Below, in pieces: positions 9,400-16,588 of a stretch of DNA of 64,000 nt. Source of the stretch: Maricaulis maris MCS10 (GTDB taxonomy: Bacteria > Pseudomonadota > Alphaproteobacteria > Caulobacterales > Maricaulaceae); assembly GCF_000014745.1 (NCBI RefSeq), contig NC_008347.1, positions 496,001-560,000 on the forward strand, in the 5' to 3' direction. A program made the translations under genes and the position numbers. Within the stretch, counting starts at the first letter, position 1. The number at the start of each line of letters is the position of its first letter. A model generated the notes under the pieces. The model saw nothing but the letters and a program-made list of their open reading frames with translations, was not told where the DNA came from and searched no databases.

Positions 9400-9834
9400 A
9401 TGAAGATCACGCGCGACGTGGCGCTCTATTGGGGCACCGTGCTTTTGTGTGGCTACGGCCCTTTTGTCTATGGTCGCTGGGGTTTGCTGGAACTCTTGGT
9501 GCGCACCGGAACCTGGCCGTCCGACTGGTTCAGTTTTGACGCCTATGGCTATGTCGCCAGCATGACCGTGCTGCAGGAAGCAATCTTCGTGACGGCGTTG
9601 ATCGCCTCGATGGTTGCCATCGTGTTGCTGTTGATGCGGTCGAGATGGTCAGCCATCGCCTATGGCGTCTTTTTCGTGGCCATGATGGTCGACTGGTTAT
9701 TGCTGGTCGGCAATCCGTTCATCGGCATGGAAATGAACGGCTATCTTGGTGTCACCATCAATCTGGTCGCCCTGTCGGCGGTGGTGATGATCACCACGCT
9801 CGGCCTGCTCAAGGGGCGGCCGGTCCGGACCTAG
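9400..9834 (+). CDS. Small four-helix membrane protein, unknown function
   Basis: A 144-aa integral membrane protein with about four hydrophobic segments (roughly residues 8-30, 55-78, 82-100 and 110-136). I recognise no domain. A GGAA element precedes ATG 9400 by a typical distance. Its TAG stop overlaps the stop of the convergent tadD gene: both use the four bases CTAG at 9831-9834. It could be a Tad accessory or an unrelated gene. Confidence 0.6.
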   Translation: MKITRDVALYWGTVLLCGYGPFVYGRWGLLELLVRTGTWPSDWFSFDAYGYVASMTVLQEAIFVTALIASMVAIVLLLMRSRWSAIAYGVFFVAMMVDWLLLVGNPFIGMEMNGYLGVTINLVALSAVVMITTLGLLKGRPVRT

Positions 9835-10625
9835 TTCTCACGCACCGCGTCATAGCGACGCCGGGTGGTCAGCATGGACCGGATATAGGCCATGTTGGCC
9901 TCGGCCATTTGCGGCGAGACGTCGATGCGAGCCATTTCCTCGGCTTCGTCGAACCGTCCCTGCAAGGCTATCACCAATGCCAGGTTCTGCCGGATGGTGG
10001 CATCGGCTCCGGGCCGGATCATGGCTTCGCGCAGCATGCGCTCGGCCGTGTCCGGATCGCCGCTGGAGACGTAGGACATCGCGATATTGGACAGGATCGA
10101 TGGCTGGCCAGGCGACAGGGTCAGCGCCGACCGGAAGGCCCCGCGTGCGGCGTCGCTCTGCCCGGCTTGTTCCAGGGCGATGCCGAGAGCATTGAAGATC
10201 TCCCAGCGACCGGGTTCGAGTTGGCTCGCCCGGCGCAGCGATTCGACCCCTGCGGCGCCGCGGCCGGCGGCGGCGAGGGCGCTGCCATGGGCCAGCAACA
10301 AGTCCGCATTTTCGGGATAAAGCGCCAGGGTCTGGCGGGCGACCTCGGCGGCGCGCTGATAATTGCCCAGCTGTCGCAGGGTTCGTGACAATTCGAGGGC
10401 TGCTTCCAGATCGGACGGGTTGAGTTCGTGGGCCTCAGCCCAGAAGGCGGCCTGGGTGAGCACGTCCTGACTGCGGACCGCCTGGCGTTCGGTCGCCGAG
10501 GCCGGGACAATGGAATTGGCGTTCATCGTGTCGATGACGGCCTGTTCCTGTTCCGTCGGGGCGGTGGTTGCACAGGCTGCCAGCAGGAGGGCGCCAAGCG
10601 GGGCGAGGGCGAAGAGTTTGCGCAT
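9831..10625 (-). CDS. tadD: Tad pilus lipoprotein with TPR repeats (TadD)
   Basis: TadD-type outer-membrane lipoprotein required for Flp pilus assembly, probably a pilotin or scaffold for the secretin. The 264-aa product has a lipoprotein signal MRKLFALAPLGALLLAAC with lipobox LAAC, then about four TPR units (residues 60-200, such as ALELSRTLRQLGNYQRAAEV). ATG 10625 is chosen so that the signal peptide is N-terminal; the in-frame extension to 10712 is not supported. It is transcribed towards the main cpa cluster. A candidate CtrA box lies just upstream. Confidence 0.82.
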   Translation of the reverse strand: MRKLFALAPLGALLLAACATTAPTEQEQAVIDTMNANSIVPASATERQAVRSQDVLTQAAFWAEAHELNPSDLEAALELSRTLRQLGNYQRAAEVARQTLALYPENADLLLAHGSALAAAGRGAAGVESLRRASQLEPGRWEIFNALGIALEQAGQSDAARGAFRSALTLSPGQPSILSNIAMSYVSSGDPDTAERMLREAMIRPGADATIRQNLALVIALQGRFDEAEEMARIDVSPQMAEANMAYIRSMLTTRRRYDAVREN

Positions 10626-10644
10626 GGTAGAAACCGGGCCACTG

Positions 10645-10659
10645 TTAAGCATGACTTGA
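10645..10659. promoter_or_regulatory. Candidate CtrA box upstream of tadD
   Basis: TTAA-GCATGAC-TTGA, the same 7-of-8 match to TTAA-N7-TTAA as the element before cpaB. It lies 20-34 nt upstream of the tadD start, where it could overlap the promoter. The alternative is chance. At this base composition I roughly expect fewer than one such site in the window. Confidence 0.4.
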
Positions 10660-10727
10660 ATCTGGGCTGCGCCGGTCAAGAATGGGTTAATCCGGGCGAC
10701 AGCTACGGACATGCGAAAGGAACGACC

Positions 10728-12092
10728 ATGACCGCCCTCATTTCATCCGCCTCCGATGCCCGCAAACTGCGTCTTGTCAGTGAGGCGGAGGTCGATGCCG
10801 TGATCAAGGACCTGCCGGCGGACCAACGCAGTCTTGCGGCCAATTTCAAGGGCAAGCCGGGGCAGTTTGTCCTCCTGCCCGATGGCGGAGAGGTGCAGGC
10901 CCTGTTCGGGATTGGCGGCGGCAAGGACGCCTTTGTCCTCGGCGCCGCGGCGCTGACCCTGCCGGAGGGAGACTGGCAGCTGATCCATCTGCCTGACGCC
11001 TTCGAGCCCACATTGGCGGCGACCGCCTGGGCGCTCGGCGGCTATACCTTTACCACCTACAAGCCCGCGCCGCGCGAAGCCGCGCGCCTGGTTGTGCCGG
11101 ACGGGGCGGATTTCGACGAGGCCAAGGCCATTGCCGAGGCGGTCCATCTGACGCGGGACCTGGTCAACACACCAGCCGACCGCATGGGTCCGGAAGGGCT
11201 GGAAGCGGCGTTCCGCGCCCTGGCCGACGGGTTTGGGGCCACGGTGCGGGTGACACGTGGAGATGATCTGCTTGCCCAGAATTATCCCATGATCCACGCG
11301 GTCGGCCGTGCCGCCGGCGAAGCGCCGCGCCTGCTCGAGCTGGAATGGGGCGATGAAAGCCATCCCCGTCTCGCCATTGTCGGCAAGGGTGTGTGTTTTG
11401 ATACCGGCGGTCTCGATCTGAAAGCCGCCCAGTACATGCGCCTGATGAAAAAGGACATGGGCGGCGGCGCGAATGCGATGGGTCTGGCGCACATGGTGAT
11501 GGCCGGCAAATTGCCGGTGCGCCTGCACCTGCTCGTGCCGGCCGTCGAGAACGCAGTCGGGGCCGGCGCCTTCCGGCCCGGCGACATCATTGATTCGCGC
11601 AAGGGCCTGACCGTCGAGATCGACAATACCGATGCCGAGGGTCGGCTGGTGCTGGGCGATGCGCTGGCACGCGCTGTCGAGGAGCCCAGCGACCTCCTGC
11701 TCGATTTCGCTACCCTGACCGGTGCCGCACGCGTGGCCCTCGGCCCCGAGGTGGCGCCCTTCTACACCGATGATGACGAGGTTGCGGCGGCGCTGGCCAA
11801 GTCGGCCGGCGAGGTCGCCGACCCGCTGTGGCGGATGCCGCTATGGGATGGCTATGAGGCCGAAATGGATGGCGAGATCTCGGATCTGGTCAATAGCGCG
11901 GCGACCCCGATGGCCGGCTCGATCACGGCGGCGCTTTTCCTGCGCCGCTTTGTGGGCGAGGCGCGCTGGGTGCATTTCGACATATTCGCCTGGAACCCGA
12001 AACCCCGTCCCGGACGGCCGAAAGGCGGTGACATGCATGCCGCCCGCGCCGTTTACCAAATGCTCAAGGACCGGTTCCAGAATAAGGCCTGA
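10728..12092 (+). CDS. Leucyl aminopeptidase family M17 (PepB/PepA-like)
   Basis: Cytosolic di-metal exopeptidase that removes N-terminal residues from peptides. The 454-aa protein shows the M17 catalytic blocks: GKGVCFDTGGLDLK (about 220-233, with the active-site Lys), KKDMGGGANAMGLA, and the signature NTDAEGRL near residue 300 with metal-binding Asp/Glu and the catalytic Arg. The length is typical of the shorter PepB-like subfamily. AAAGGA before ATG 10728 supports the start. It is divergent from tadD, so the 100-nt gap carries two promoters. Confidence 0.9.
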   Translation: MTALISSASDARKLRLVSEAEVDAVIKDLPADQRSLAANFKGKPGQFVLLPDGGEVQALFGIGGGKDAFVLGAAALTLPEGDWQLIHLPDAFEPTLAATAWALGGYTFTTYKPAPREAARLVVPDGADFDEAKAIAEAVHLTRDLVNTPADRMGPEGLEAAFRALADGFGATVRVTRGDDLLAQNYPMIHAVGRAAGEAPRLLELEWGDESHPRLAIVGKGVCFDTGGLDLKAAQYMRLMKKDMGGGANAMGLAHMVMAGKLPVRLHLLVPAVENAVGAGAFRPGDIIDSRKGLTVEIDNTDAEGRLVLGDALARAVEEPSDLLLDFATLTGAARVALGPEVAPFYTDDDEVAAALAKSAGEVADPLWRMPLWDGYEAEMDGEISDLVNSAATPMAGSITAALFLRRFVGEARWVHFDIFAWNPKPRPGRPKGGDMHAARAVYQMLKDRFQNKA

Positions 12093-12124
12093 TCACTTGG
12101 ATCGGGTCTGTTTTGGAGTCAGTC

Positions 12125-12526
12125 ATGCCGTCACAGGCGATGACATCGCTTGAGATGATGCGACGTGTGTCGGCGGATGCCGTGCGTGGCGCTGCGGCTG
12201 ATCTGACCGCCCGTCAGTTCGCCCTGCTGCTGTCGATCTTCATGAAGCCCGGACCCCACGCCATCCGCGATCTGGCCCGCCAGCTCGACCTGCCCAAGCC
12301 CGCGGTCACGCGGGCGCTGGACGTGCTGGAAAGGCAGGGCTTTGTGCGGCGCAAGCGCGACCGCCATGACAAGCGCGATGTCTCGGTGCATCGCACTGTA
12401 AAGGGGGCGGTTTTCCTGTACGATTACGGTGAGACCGTCGCCCATCGTGCCGAGGAAACACGTTCATGTCCCAGCTGGATCCCCGTGTCACAGCCGCCAG
12501 GTCCGACCTCGCATCCGATGAGCTGA
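12125..12526 (+). CDS. MarR-family winged-helix regulator
   Basis: A 133-aa DNA-binding protein. The winged helix covers about residues 20-85, with the recognition helix in LPKPAVTRALDVLERQGFV and the wing RRKRDRHDKRDVSV. GGAG at 12115-12118 is 6 nt from ATG 12125. The last 61 nt overlap the start of the NlpC/P60 gene in another frame, so the C-terminal 20 residues may be non-essential, or the reading frame once ended earlier. The overlap suggests coupled translation. The ligand and targets cannot be told from sequence. Confidence 0.78.
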   Translation: MPSQAMTSLEMMRRVSADAVRGAAADLTARQFALLLSIFMKPGPHAIRDLARQLDLPKPAVTRALDVLERQGFVRRKRDRHDKRDVSVHRTVKGAVFLYDYGETVAHRAEETRSCPSWIPVSQPPGPTSHPMS

Positions 12527-13317
12527 GGGGGCGTGTCGAAGCGGAGCGCTTTGTCACACCGGTCGACCACCAGGTCATCATTCCCGCCCTGCCGATCCGC
12601 AAGGCACCCGACGCGGGGGCCGCCATGGATGACCAGCTGCTGGCTGGCGAGATTTTCGCCGTGCTGGAAACCCGTGATGGCTGGGCCTGGGGACAATCCC
12701 GCGCGGACGGCTATGTCGGCTGGGTCGAATGTGCCGGCCTGACAGACACAATCCGCCCGGTTGATCATGTGATCAGTGTCCTGCGCACCTACGCTTTCCC
12801 GGAGCCGAGCATCAAGGCGCCGCCCAACCATCTTCTCAGCCTGAATGCCGGCTTCACCGCCGGTCGGCGTGAGGGCCGCTTTGTCGAGGCTATCGGTCTG
12901 GGCTGGGTGGTGGAGGCGCATTGCCTGCCGGTCGGTGAGGCCGCGTCAGACTTCGTCGCGGTTGCCGAGGCCTTTCTCGGTGCGCCCTATCTATGGGGTG
13001 GAAAGGAAAGCCTTGGCCTCGATTGTTCCGGCCTCGTGCAGATGTCCCTGCAGGCGGCGGGGCAGGCCATGCCGCGCGATGCCGACCAGCAGGAAGCGGC
13101 GCTGAAGGCGATCTGGGAGGATGTCACCGGCACGGCCGAGCGACGCCGCGGTGATGTGGTGTTCTGGCCCGGTCATGTCGGGATAATGACCGATAGCGAG
13201 CACCTCCTGCATGCCAATGCGTCGAGCATGGATGTGACCCTTGAGCCCTTTGCCGAGGCCGAGGCGCGAATACGCGCAACAGAAAACCCGGTGCGGGCGA
13301 TCTACCGACCACGCTGA
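12466..13317 (+). CDS. SH3-like and NlpC/P60 cell-wall peptidase (C40)
   Basis: Predicted cysteine peptidase cutting peptidoglycan stem peptides. The 283-aa protein has bacterial SH3-like segments (about 20-150, including GWAWGQSRADGYVGW) and a C-terminal NlpC/P60 domain. The nucleophile is in LDCSGLVQ near residue 186 and the catalytic His in GHVGIM near 237. No signal peptide is visible, as in several alphaproteobacterial family members. GAGGAAA precedes ATG 12466, which lies inside the end of the MarR gene. A strong terminator follows at 13344. Confidence 0.88.
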   Translation: MSQLDPRVTAARSDLASDELRGRVEAERFVTPVDHQVIIPALPIRKAPDAGAAMDDQLLAGEIFAVLETRDGWAWGQSRADGYVGWVECAGLTDTIRPVDHVISVLRTYAFPEPSIKAPPNHLLSLNAGFTAGRREGRFVEAIGLGWVVEAHCLPVGEAASDFVAVAEAFLGAPYLWGGKESLGLDCSGLVQMSLQAAGQAMPRDADQQEAALKAIWEDVTGTAERRRGDVVFWPGHVGIMTDSEHLLHANASSMDVTLEPFAEAEARIRATENPVRAIYRPR

Positions 13318-13343
13318 CCGGTTGTCCGGATCGCAGACATGAA

Positions 13344-13372
13344 AAAGCCCCGGACAATTCATCCGGGGCTTT
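13344..13372. terminator. Bidirectional intrinsic terminator
   Basis: Perfect 11-bp stem AAAGCCCCGGA / TCCGGGGCTTT with a 7-nt loop, flanked by A and T runs, in the gap between the convergent NlpC/P60 and cytochrome c genes. It can serve both strands. Confidence 0.85.
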
Positions 13373-13400
13373 GATCATTGTGATGTCAGGTCAGGCGAGA

Positions 13401-14111
13401 CTAGGGCTCATTGCCTTCGCTGTCGTCATCGGCCCCGGCCACCTGGTCGACAGCCTCTTCGACAACCTCGGTCATTGCCTCAACGGCTCCGTCGACTGCG
13501 TCGGTCATGGTGCCCATTGCATCGTCGACCGCGTCGGCAGAGGCGGTTTCGACCAATGGTGCCGGCAGCGGCATCGGATTGTCTGACAGTGACCGCAGAT
13601 AGGCGATCAGCTCGAGGCGGGTGTCGTCATTGCCAAGACCGCGGAAGGACATCGCCGTTCCCGGTGCATAGCCGGCCGGGCTCTCGATGAAGGCGTCGAG
13701 CGCCTCATAGGTCCAGCCGCCTTCGATGCTTTCCAGGGCGCCCGAATAACCAAAGCCGTCATGGCTCGCAATGTCGGCGCCGACAATACCCCAGAGATTG
13801 GGGCCAACGCCGTTGGCACCGCCCTGGTCAAAGCTGTGACAGGCAGCACAGCGACGCGCGGCGCGTTCGCCGGCACCGATGTCAGCCGCAGCGAGAACCA
13901 GGCCATAATCGGTCGGGCCTTCTTCGACCACTTCGACGCTGTGGCCGGAGTCAAGCGCTGCCCAGTCTACCGGGTAGGCGGTGTTCTCGGCCGTCAGTTC
14001 ATGGGCAGCGTGCGACGGAACCAGGAGATGTCCCAGTTCAGTGATCGCCAGGACACCCAGCACAGTTGCAAGCACGACGCCGGCAACCTTGTTCCAGAAG
14101 AGTTCGCCCAT
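13401..14111 (-). CDS. Membrane-anchored class I cytochrome c (CycM/c552-like)
   Basis: Electron carrier tethered to the inner membrane on the periplasmic side, probably linking the bc1 complex to a terminal oxidase. The 236-aa protein has one uncleaved N-terminal helix (about 7-30), a linker, a CAACH haem-binding motif at residues 88-92 and the methionine ligand in GTAMSF near 154. A roughly 45-residue acidic Ala/Val-rich tail follows the haem domain, which is unusual. ATG 14111 is preferred over TTG 14123 because a G-rich site precedes it. Confidence 0.86.
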   Translation of the reverse strand: MGELFWNKVAGVVLATVLGVLAITELGHLLVPSHAAHELTAENTAYPVDWAALDSGHSVEVVEEGPTDYGLVLAAADIGAGERAARRCAACHSFDQGGANGVGPNLWGIVGADIASHDGFGYSGALESIEGGWTYEALDAFIESPAGYAPGTAMSFRGLGNDDTRLELIAYLRSLSDNPMPLPAPLVETASADAVDDAMGTMTDAVDGAVEAMTEVVEEAVDQVAGADDDSEGNEP

Positions 14112-14393
14112 GGACGCCCCCAAATACAGTCAGGTTGAAAATCGACCCGTGTTTGGCACGCGCCGCGCTCGCAGGCAACAGCGCAACGCGCTCAACTGCA
14201 TGCGGTATCCCGCCGCACGACCGGAATTCACTGGCTGCTGCGTGTGATCCCCGTGGCGCAACTGCGTCCGATGGAAGCGATGTCTGCATTCTGTTCGGGG
14301 TTGGCCTTGATCCGGTCCAATTCGACCACCAGATAGCCAGCCGCTGGGGGCGCCGATGGCGTGCAGCCAATAAAACTCAACAAGGTAATCCAA

Positions 14394-14918
14394 ATGTTCC
14401 GTACAGTACTTGTCTCCTCCCTCTCCGTCCTCGCCCTCGCCGCTGGTGCTTCCGCCCAGGAAGGTCAGATCCGTCTGGGTGCCGGCTATGAAGCCGCCGA
14501 TTTCGACGGCGTCGATTTTGATACGGTTGTCGTGCGCGGCAGCTATGACTTCACCCGCTATCTGGGTGTCGAAGGTCAGCTGAATATCGGCCTTGGCGAT
14601 GAAAGCCTGACCGTTGGCGGCCTGACCGGCGATGTCAGCCTCGATTATGTCGCCGGCGTCTTCGGCGTTGTCCGCCCATGGTCGAATGAAGACGGTTCGG
14701 TGTTCCTGCGCGCCGGTTACACCACGACCGAAGCCGAGGCTTCCGCGGCCGGCCTGAACTTCAGCGCCAGCGATGAAGCCTGGGCCTATGGCGTTGGCGG
14801 CGAATACTTCTTTGACGCGCGGAATGGCATCCGTGCCGACTACACCCGCTACGACTATGATGATGGCGGCGATGCCGACTTCTTCGGCGTCTCCTACGTC
14901 CGTCGCATCGGCGGCTGA
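14394..14918 (+). CDS. Small outer-membrane beta-barrel protein
   Basis: A 174-aa exported protein. It has a signal peptide ending at GASAQEG, then alternating amphipathic strands typical of 8-stranded OmpA/OmpX-like barrels (for example FDTVVVRGSYDFTRYLGVEGQ), finishing with VSYVRRIGG rather than the usual terminal aromatic. It resembles porin-family/OMP_b-brl domain proteins. The function is unknown. ATG 14394 follows AAGG at a good distance and a terminator follows directly. The 280-nt gap upstream, shared with the divergent cytochrome gene, holds no ORF I would defend. Confidence 0.8.
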   Translation: MFRTVLVSSLSVLALAAGASAQEGQIRLGAGYEAADFDGVDFDTVVVRGSYDFTRYLGVEGQLNIGLGDESLTVGGLTGDVSLDYVAGVFGVVRPWSNEDGSVFLRAGYTTTEAEASAAGLNFSASDEAWAYGVGGEYFFDARNGIRADYTRYDYDDGGDADFFGVSYVRRIGG

Positions 14919-14931
14919 TCAGGCTTCGGAG

Positions 14932-14953
14932 GGGCCGCGCTCGTGCGCGGCCC
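14932..14953 (+). terminator. Intrinsic terminator after the beta-barrel gene
   Basis: Perfect 9-bp stem GGGCCGCGC / GCGCGGCCC with loop TCGT, followed by a short T-containing tract, 13 nt after the stop codon. Confidence 0.75.
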
Positions 14954-15011
14954 TTCTGTCCTCACGCATCCGGGCAGACCGGACAGACGTTTGACCGTCC
15001 TGGATCAAACC

Positions 15012-15932
15012 TCAGATCACCTCGTCGGCCCACAATTCCGCCAGGCGTCGGGCGATGGCGATCGAGGGTGGCATGGTCGCATCGGGATGGCGGGTCGCCA
15101 GCATGTCTCGCACTTCATCCCGGCTGAACCAGCGCGCCTGCTCCAGCTCATGCGTGTCGATGGTCAGGCTGGCGTCGAACACCGGGGCGACCAGGCCGAT
15201 CATCAGTGATGACGGGAATGGCCAGGGCTGGCCCATCACATAGCGGATGGCCGCAATGTCGGCCTTCACGCCCGCCTCTTCTTCCAGCTCCCGGGCACAA
15301 GCTTCTTCCAGCGTCTCAGCCGGTTCGACAAAACCGGCCAGTGCCGACCAGACGCCTTCGGGCCAGGACGCCTGCCGCCCGAGCAGGCAGCGATCGCCAT
15401 CAGTCGCCAGCATGATCACGACCGGGTCGACGCGCGGGAAATGTTCGCTCTCGCAGGCATTGCAGATCCGTCGCCCGCCGCCGGACTTGATACGGGTTGT
15501 CTCGCCGCATGCCGCACAGAATCCGTGGCGCCCATGCCAGGCGTGCAGGGCCTTGGCCTGGGCGTAGATGGCGGCCTCGTCATGGCTGAGCGCCATCGCG
15601 GCCTGGCGGGCGGGTGAGATCTCGCCATCGAGCGGCAGGCTGTCCGCCTTGGTAATGACGGCGGAAAAGCAGGGCGAGCCCTTGTAGTGTCCAAGGAAGA
15701 GGCCGGCGTCCATGTCAGCCAGATCGGCGATCTCGTGCCGCCTGAACCAGTACAGACCGCCCTGCTGTTGCAGCACCGGGTCGCCCTCTACCAGCCCCAT
15801 CCACCAGCCGTCTTCGCCGGCCAGGAGTGTATCCATCGCCGATTCGTCGCGGCGCAGCAGGTCGCCACGATCGAGCGGGGAGCCGGCGAAAACCAGCGGG
15901 TCACGTCCGGCAAGCAGGGTGCGATCATTCAT
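15012..15932 (-). CDS. nudC: NADH/NAD-cap pyrophosphatase NudC
   Basis: Nudix hydrolase that cleaves NAD(H) and removes NAD caps from RNA. The 306-aa protein has an N-terminal domain, a zinc ribbon with Cys at about 139, 142, 157 and 160 (CAACG and CNAC), and the Nudix box starting at GFVEPAETLEE and ending EEEAGV (about 200-222). Downstream, SLMIGLVAP matches the NudC-specific SQPWPFPxS region. The length is as expected for the alphaproteobacterial form. Confidence 0.92.
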   Translation of the reverse strand: MNDRTLLAGRDPLVFAGSPLDRGDLLRRDESAMDTLLAGEDGWWMGLVEGDPVLQQQGGLYWFRRHEIADLADMDAGLFLGHYKGSPCFSAVITKADSLPLDGEISPARQAAMALSHDEAAIYAQAKALHAWHGRHGFCAACGETTRIKSGGGRRICNACESEHFPRVDPVVIMLATDGDRCLLGRQASWPEGVWSALAGFVEPAETLEEACARELEEEAGVKADIAAIRYVMGQPWPFPSSLMIGLVAPVFDASLTIDTHELEQARWFSRDEVRDMLATRHPDATMPPSIAIARRLAELWADEVI

Positions 15933-16085
15933 TGATGAGGTCCAATCGCTATGGGTTGGCGGCGGGCTGGCCGGGTGCAGGCATAGATAGGTTTGACGGC
16001 GCCATCAACAAACCTGCGGCGAGCGGCTATTTGCCTCTTGCATTTGAGAATGGGTCGCAAATAATGCGGGGCAGGAGGTGCCCGA

Positions 16086-16319
16086 ATGGCTTGCGATTCT
16101 ACACGACCCTTGCGAGGCAGCGGCCCGGCAGCCGCGGCCCATGCCCAACTTGCCGTGCGTGACTGGCTGGAAACGCAGGCCCGCGTGACCGGCTATTGGC
16201 GCGATGTCCTGCTCGAGGCCGGCGGAAGCCTGGCCCTGATCGAAGTCCTCGATGACCATGCCCGTTTCCTGCAGATGGCTGCCATTGGCGGCGAGGGCGA
16301 GGTCCTGCAGACACAATGA
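16086..16319 (+). CDS. Small protein, unknown function
   Basis: A 77-aa ORF with a near-perfect ribosome site (AGGAGGTG ending a few bases before ATG 16086). The product is Ala/Leu-rich, with a helical middle (LAVRDWLETQARVTGYWRDVLLEA) and no signal peptide or membrane segment. It ends 44 nt before the SRP RNA. I recognise no family. The strong Shine-Dalgarno is the main support. Confidence 0.55.
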   Translation: MACDSTRPLRGSGPAAAAHAQLAVRDWLETQARVTGYWRDVLLEAGGSLALIEVLDDHARFLQMAAIGGEGEVLQTQ

Positions 16320-16328
16320 AGCCATGCC

Positions 16329-16359
16329 TTGCACCGCGACGCCGCACGCGCGATATAGA
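16329..16359 (+). promoter_or_regulatory. Possible promoter of the SRP RNA gene
   Basis: TATAGA at 16354-16359 ends 4 nt before the inferred RNA 5' end, and a weak TTGCACC lies at 16329-16335. The -10 position fits. The -35 match is poor. Confidence 0.35.
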
Positions 16360-16363
16360 GCGC

Positions 16364-16458
16364 GGAAGATCGGCGGTGGACGAGCGCCTCGCCAACCCGG
16401 TCAGGTCCGGAAGGAAGCAGCCGTAACGAGTTTTGCTCGGGTCGTTGTCCGGTCTTCC
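16364..16458 (+). ncRNA. ffs: 4.5S signal recognition particle RNA (small type)
   Basis: Guides Ffh to ribosomes making membrane proteins. The universally conserved SRP tip is present (GTCAGGTCCGGAAGGAAGCA at 16400-16419). The ends pair: GGAAGATCGG at 16364-16373 against CCGGTCTTCC at 16449-16458 with one G-U. That gives a rod of about 95 nt, the usual size for Gram-negatives. It lies just upstream of dnaX, a common place in alphaproteobacteria. The exact ends are inferred from pairing. Confidence 0.93.
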
Positions 16459-16588
16459 ACTTCAAACCCCGCATCGCCCTTCGCGGAACGCGAATCTTGC
16501 TCTAGGCTCGAACGCGGCGACCCGAGGGGGCGTCGTGGGGGTTGCCGCGCCCGACCCGCACTCCACACGTATCAGCCGACAGGACGTC

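Noticed and set aside
16433-16588. Upstream extension of dnaX
   Set aside because: It runs through the 3' end of the SRP RNA. ATG 16589 fits homologues.
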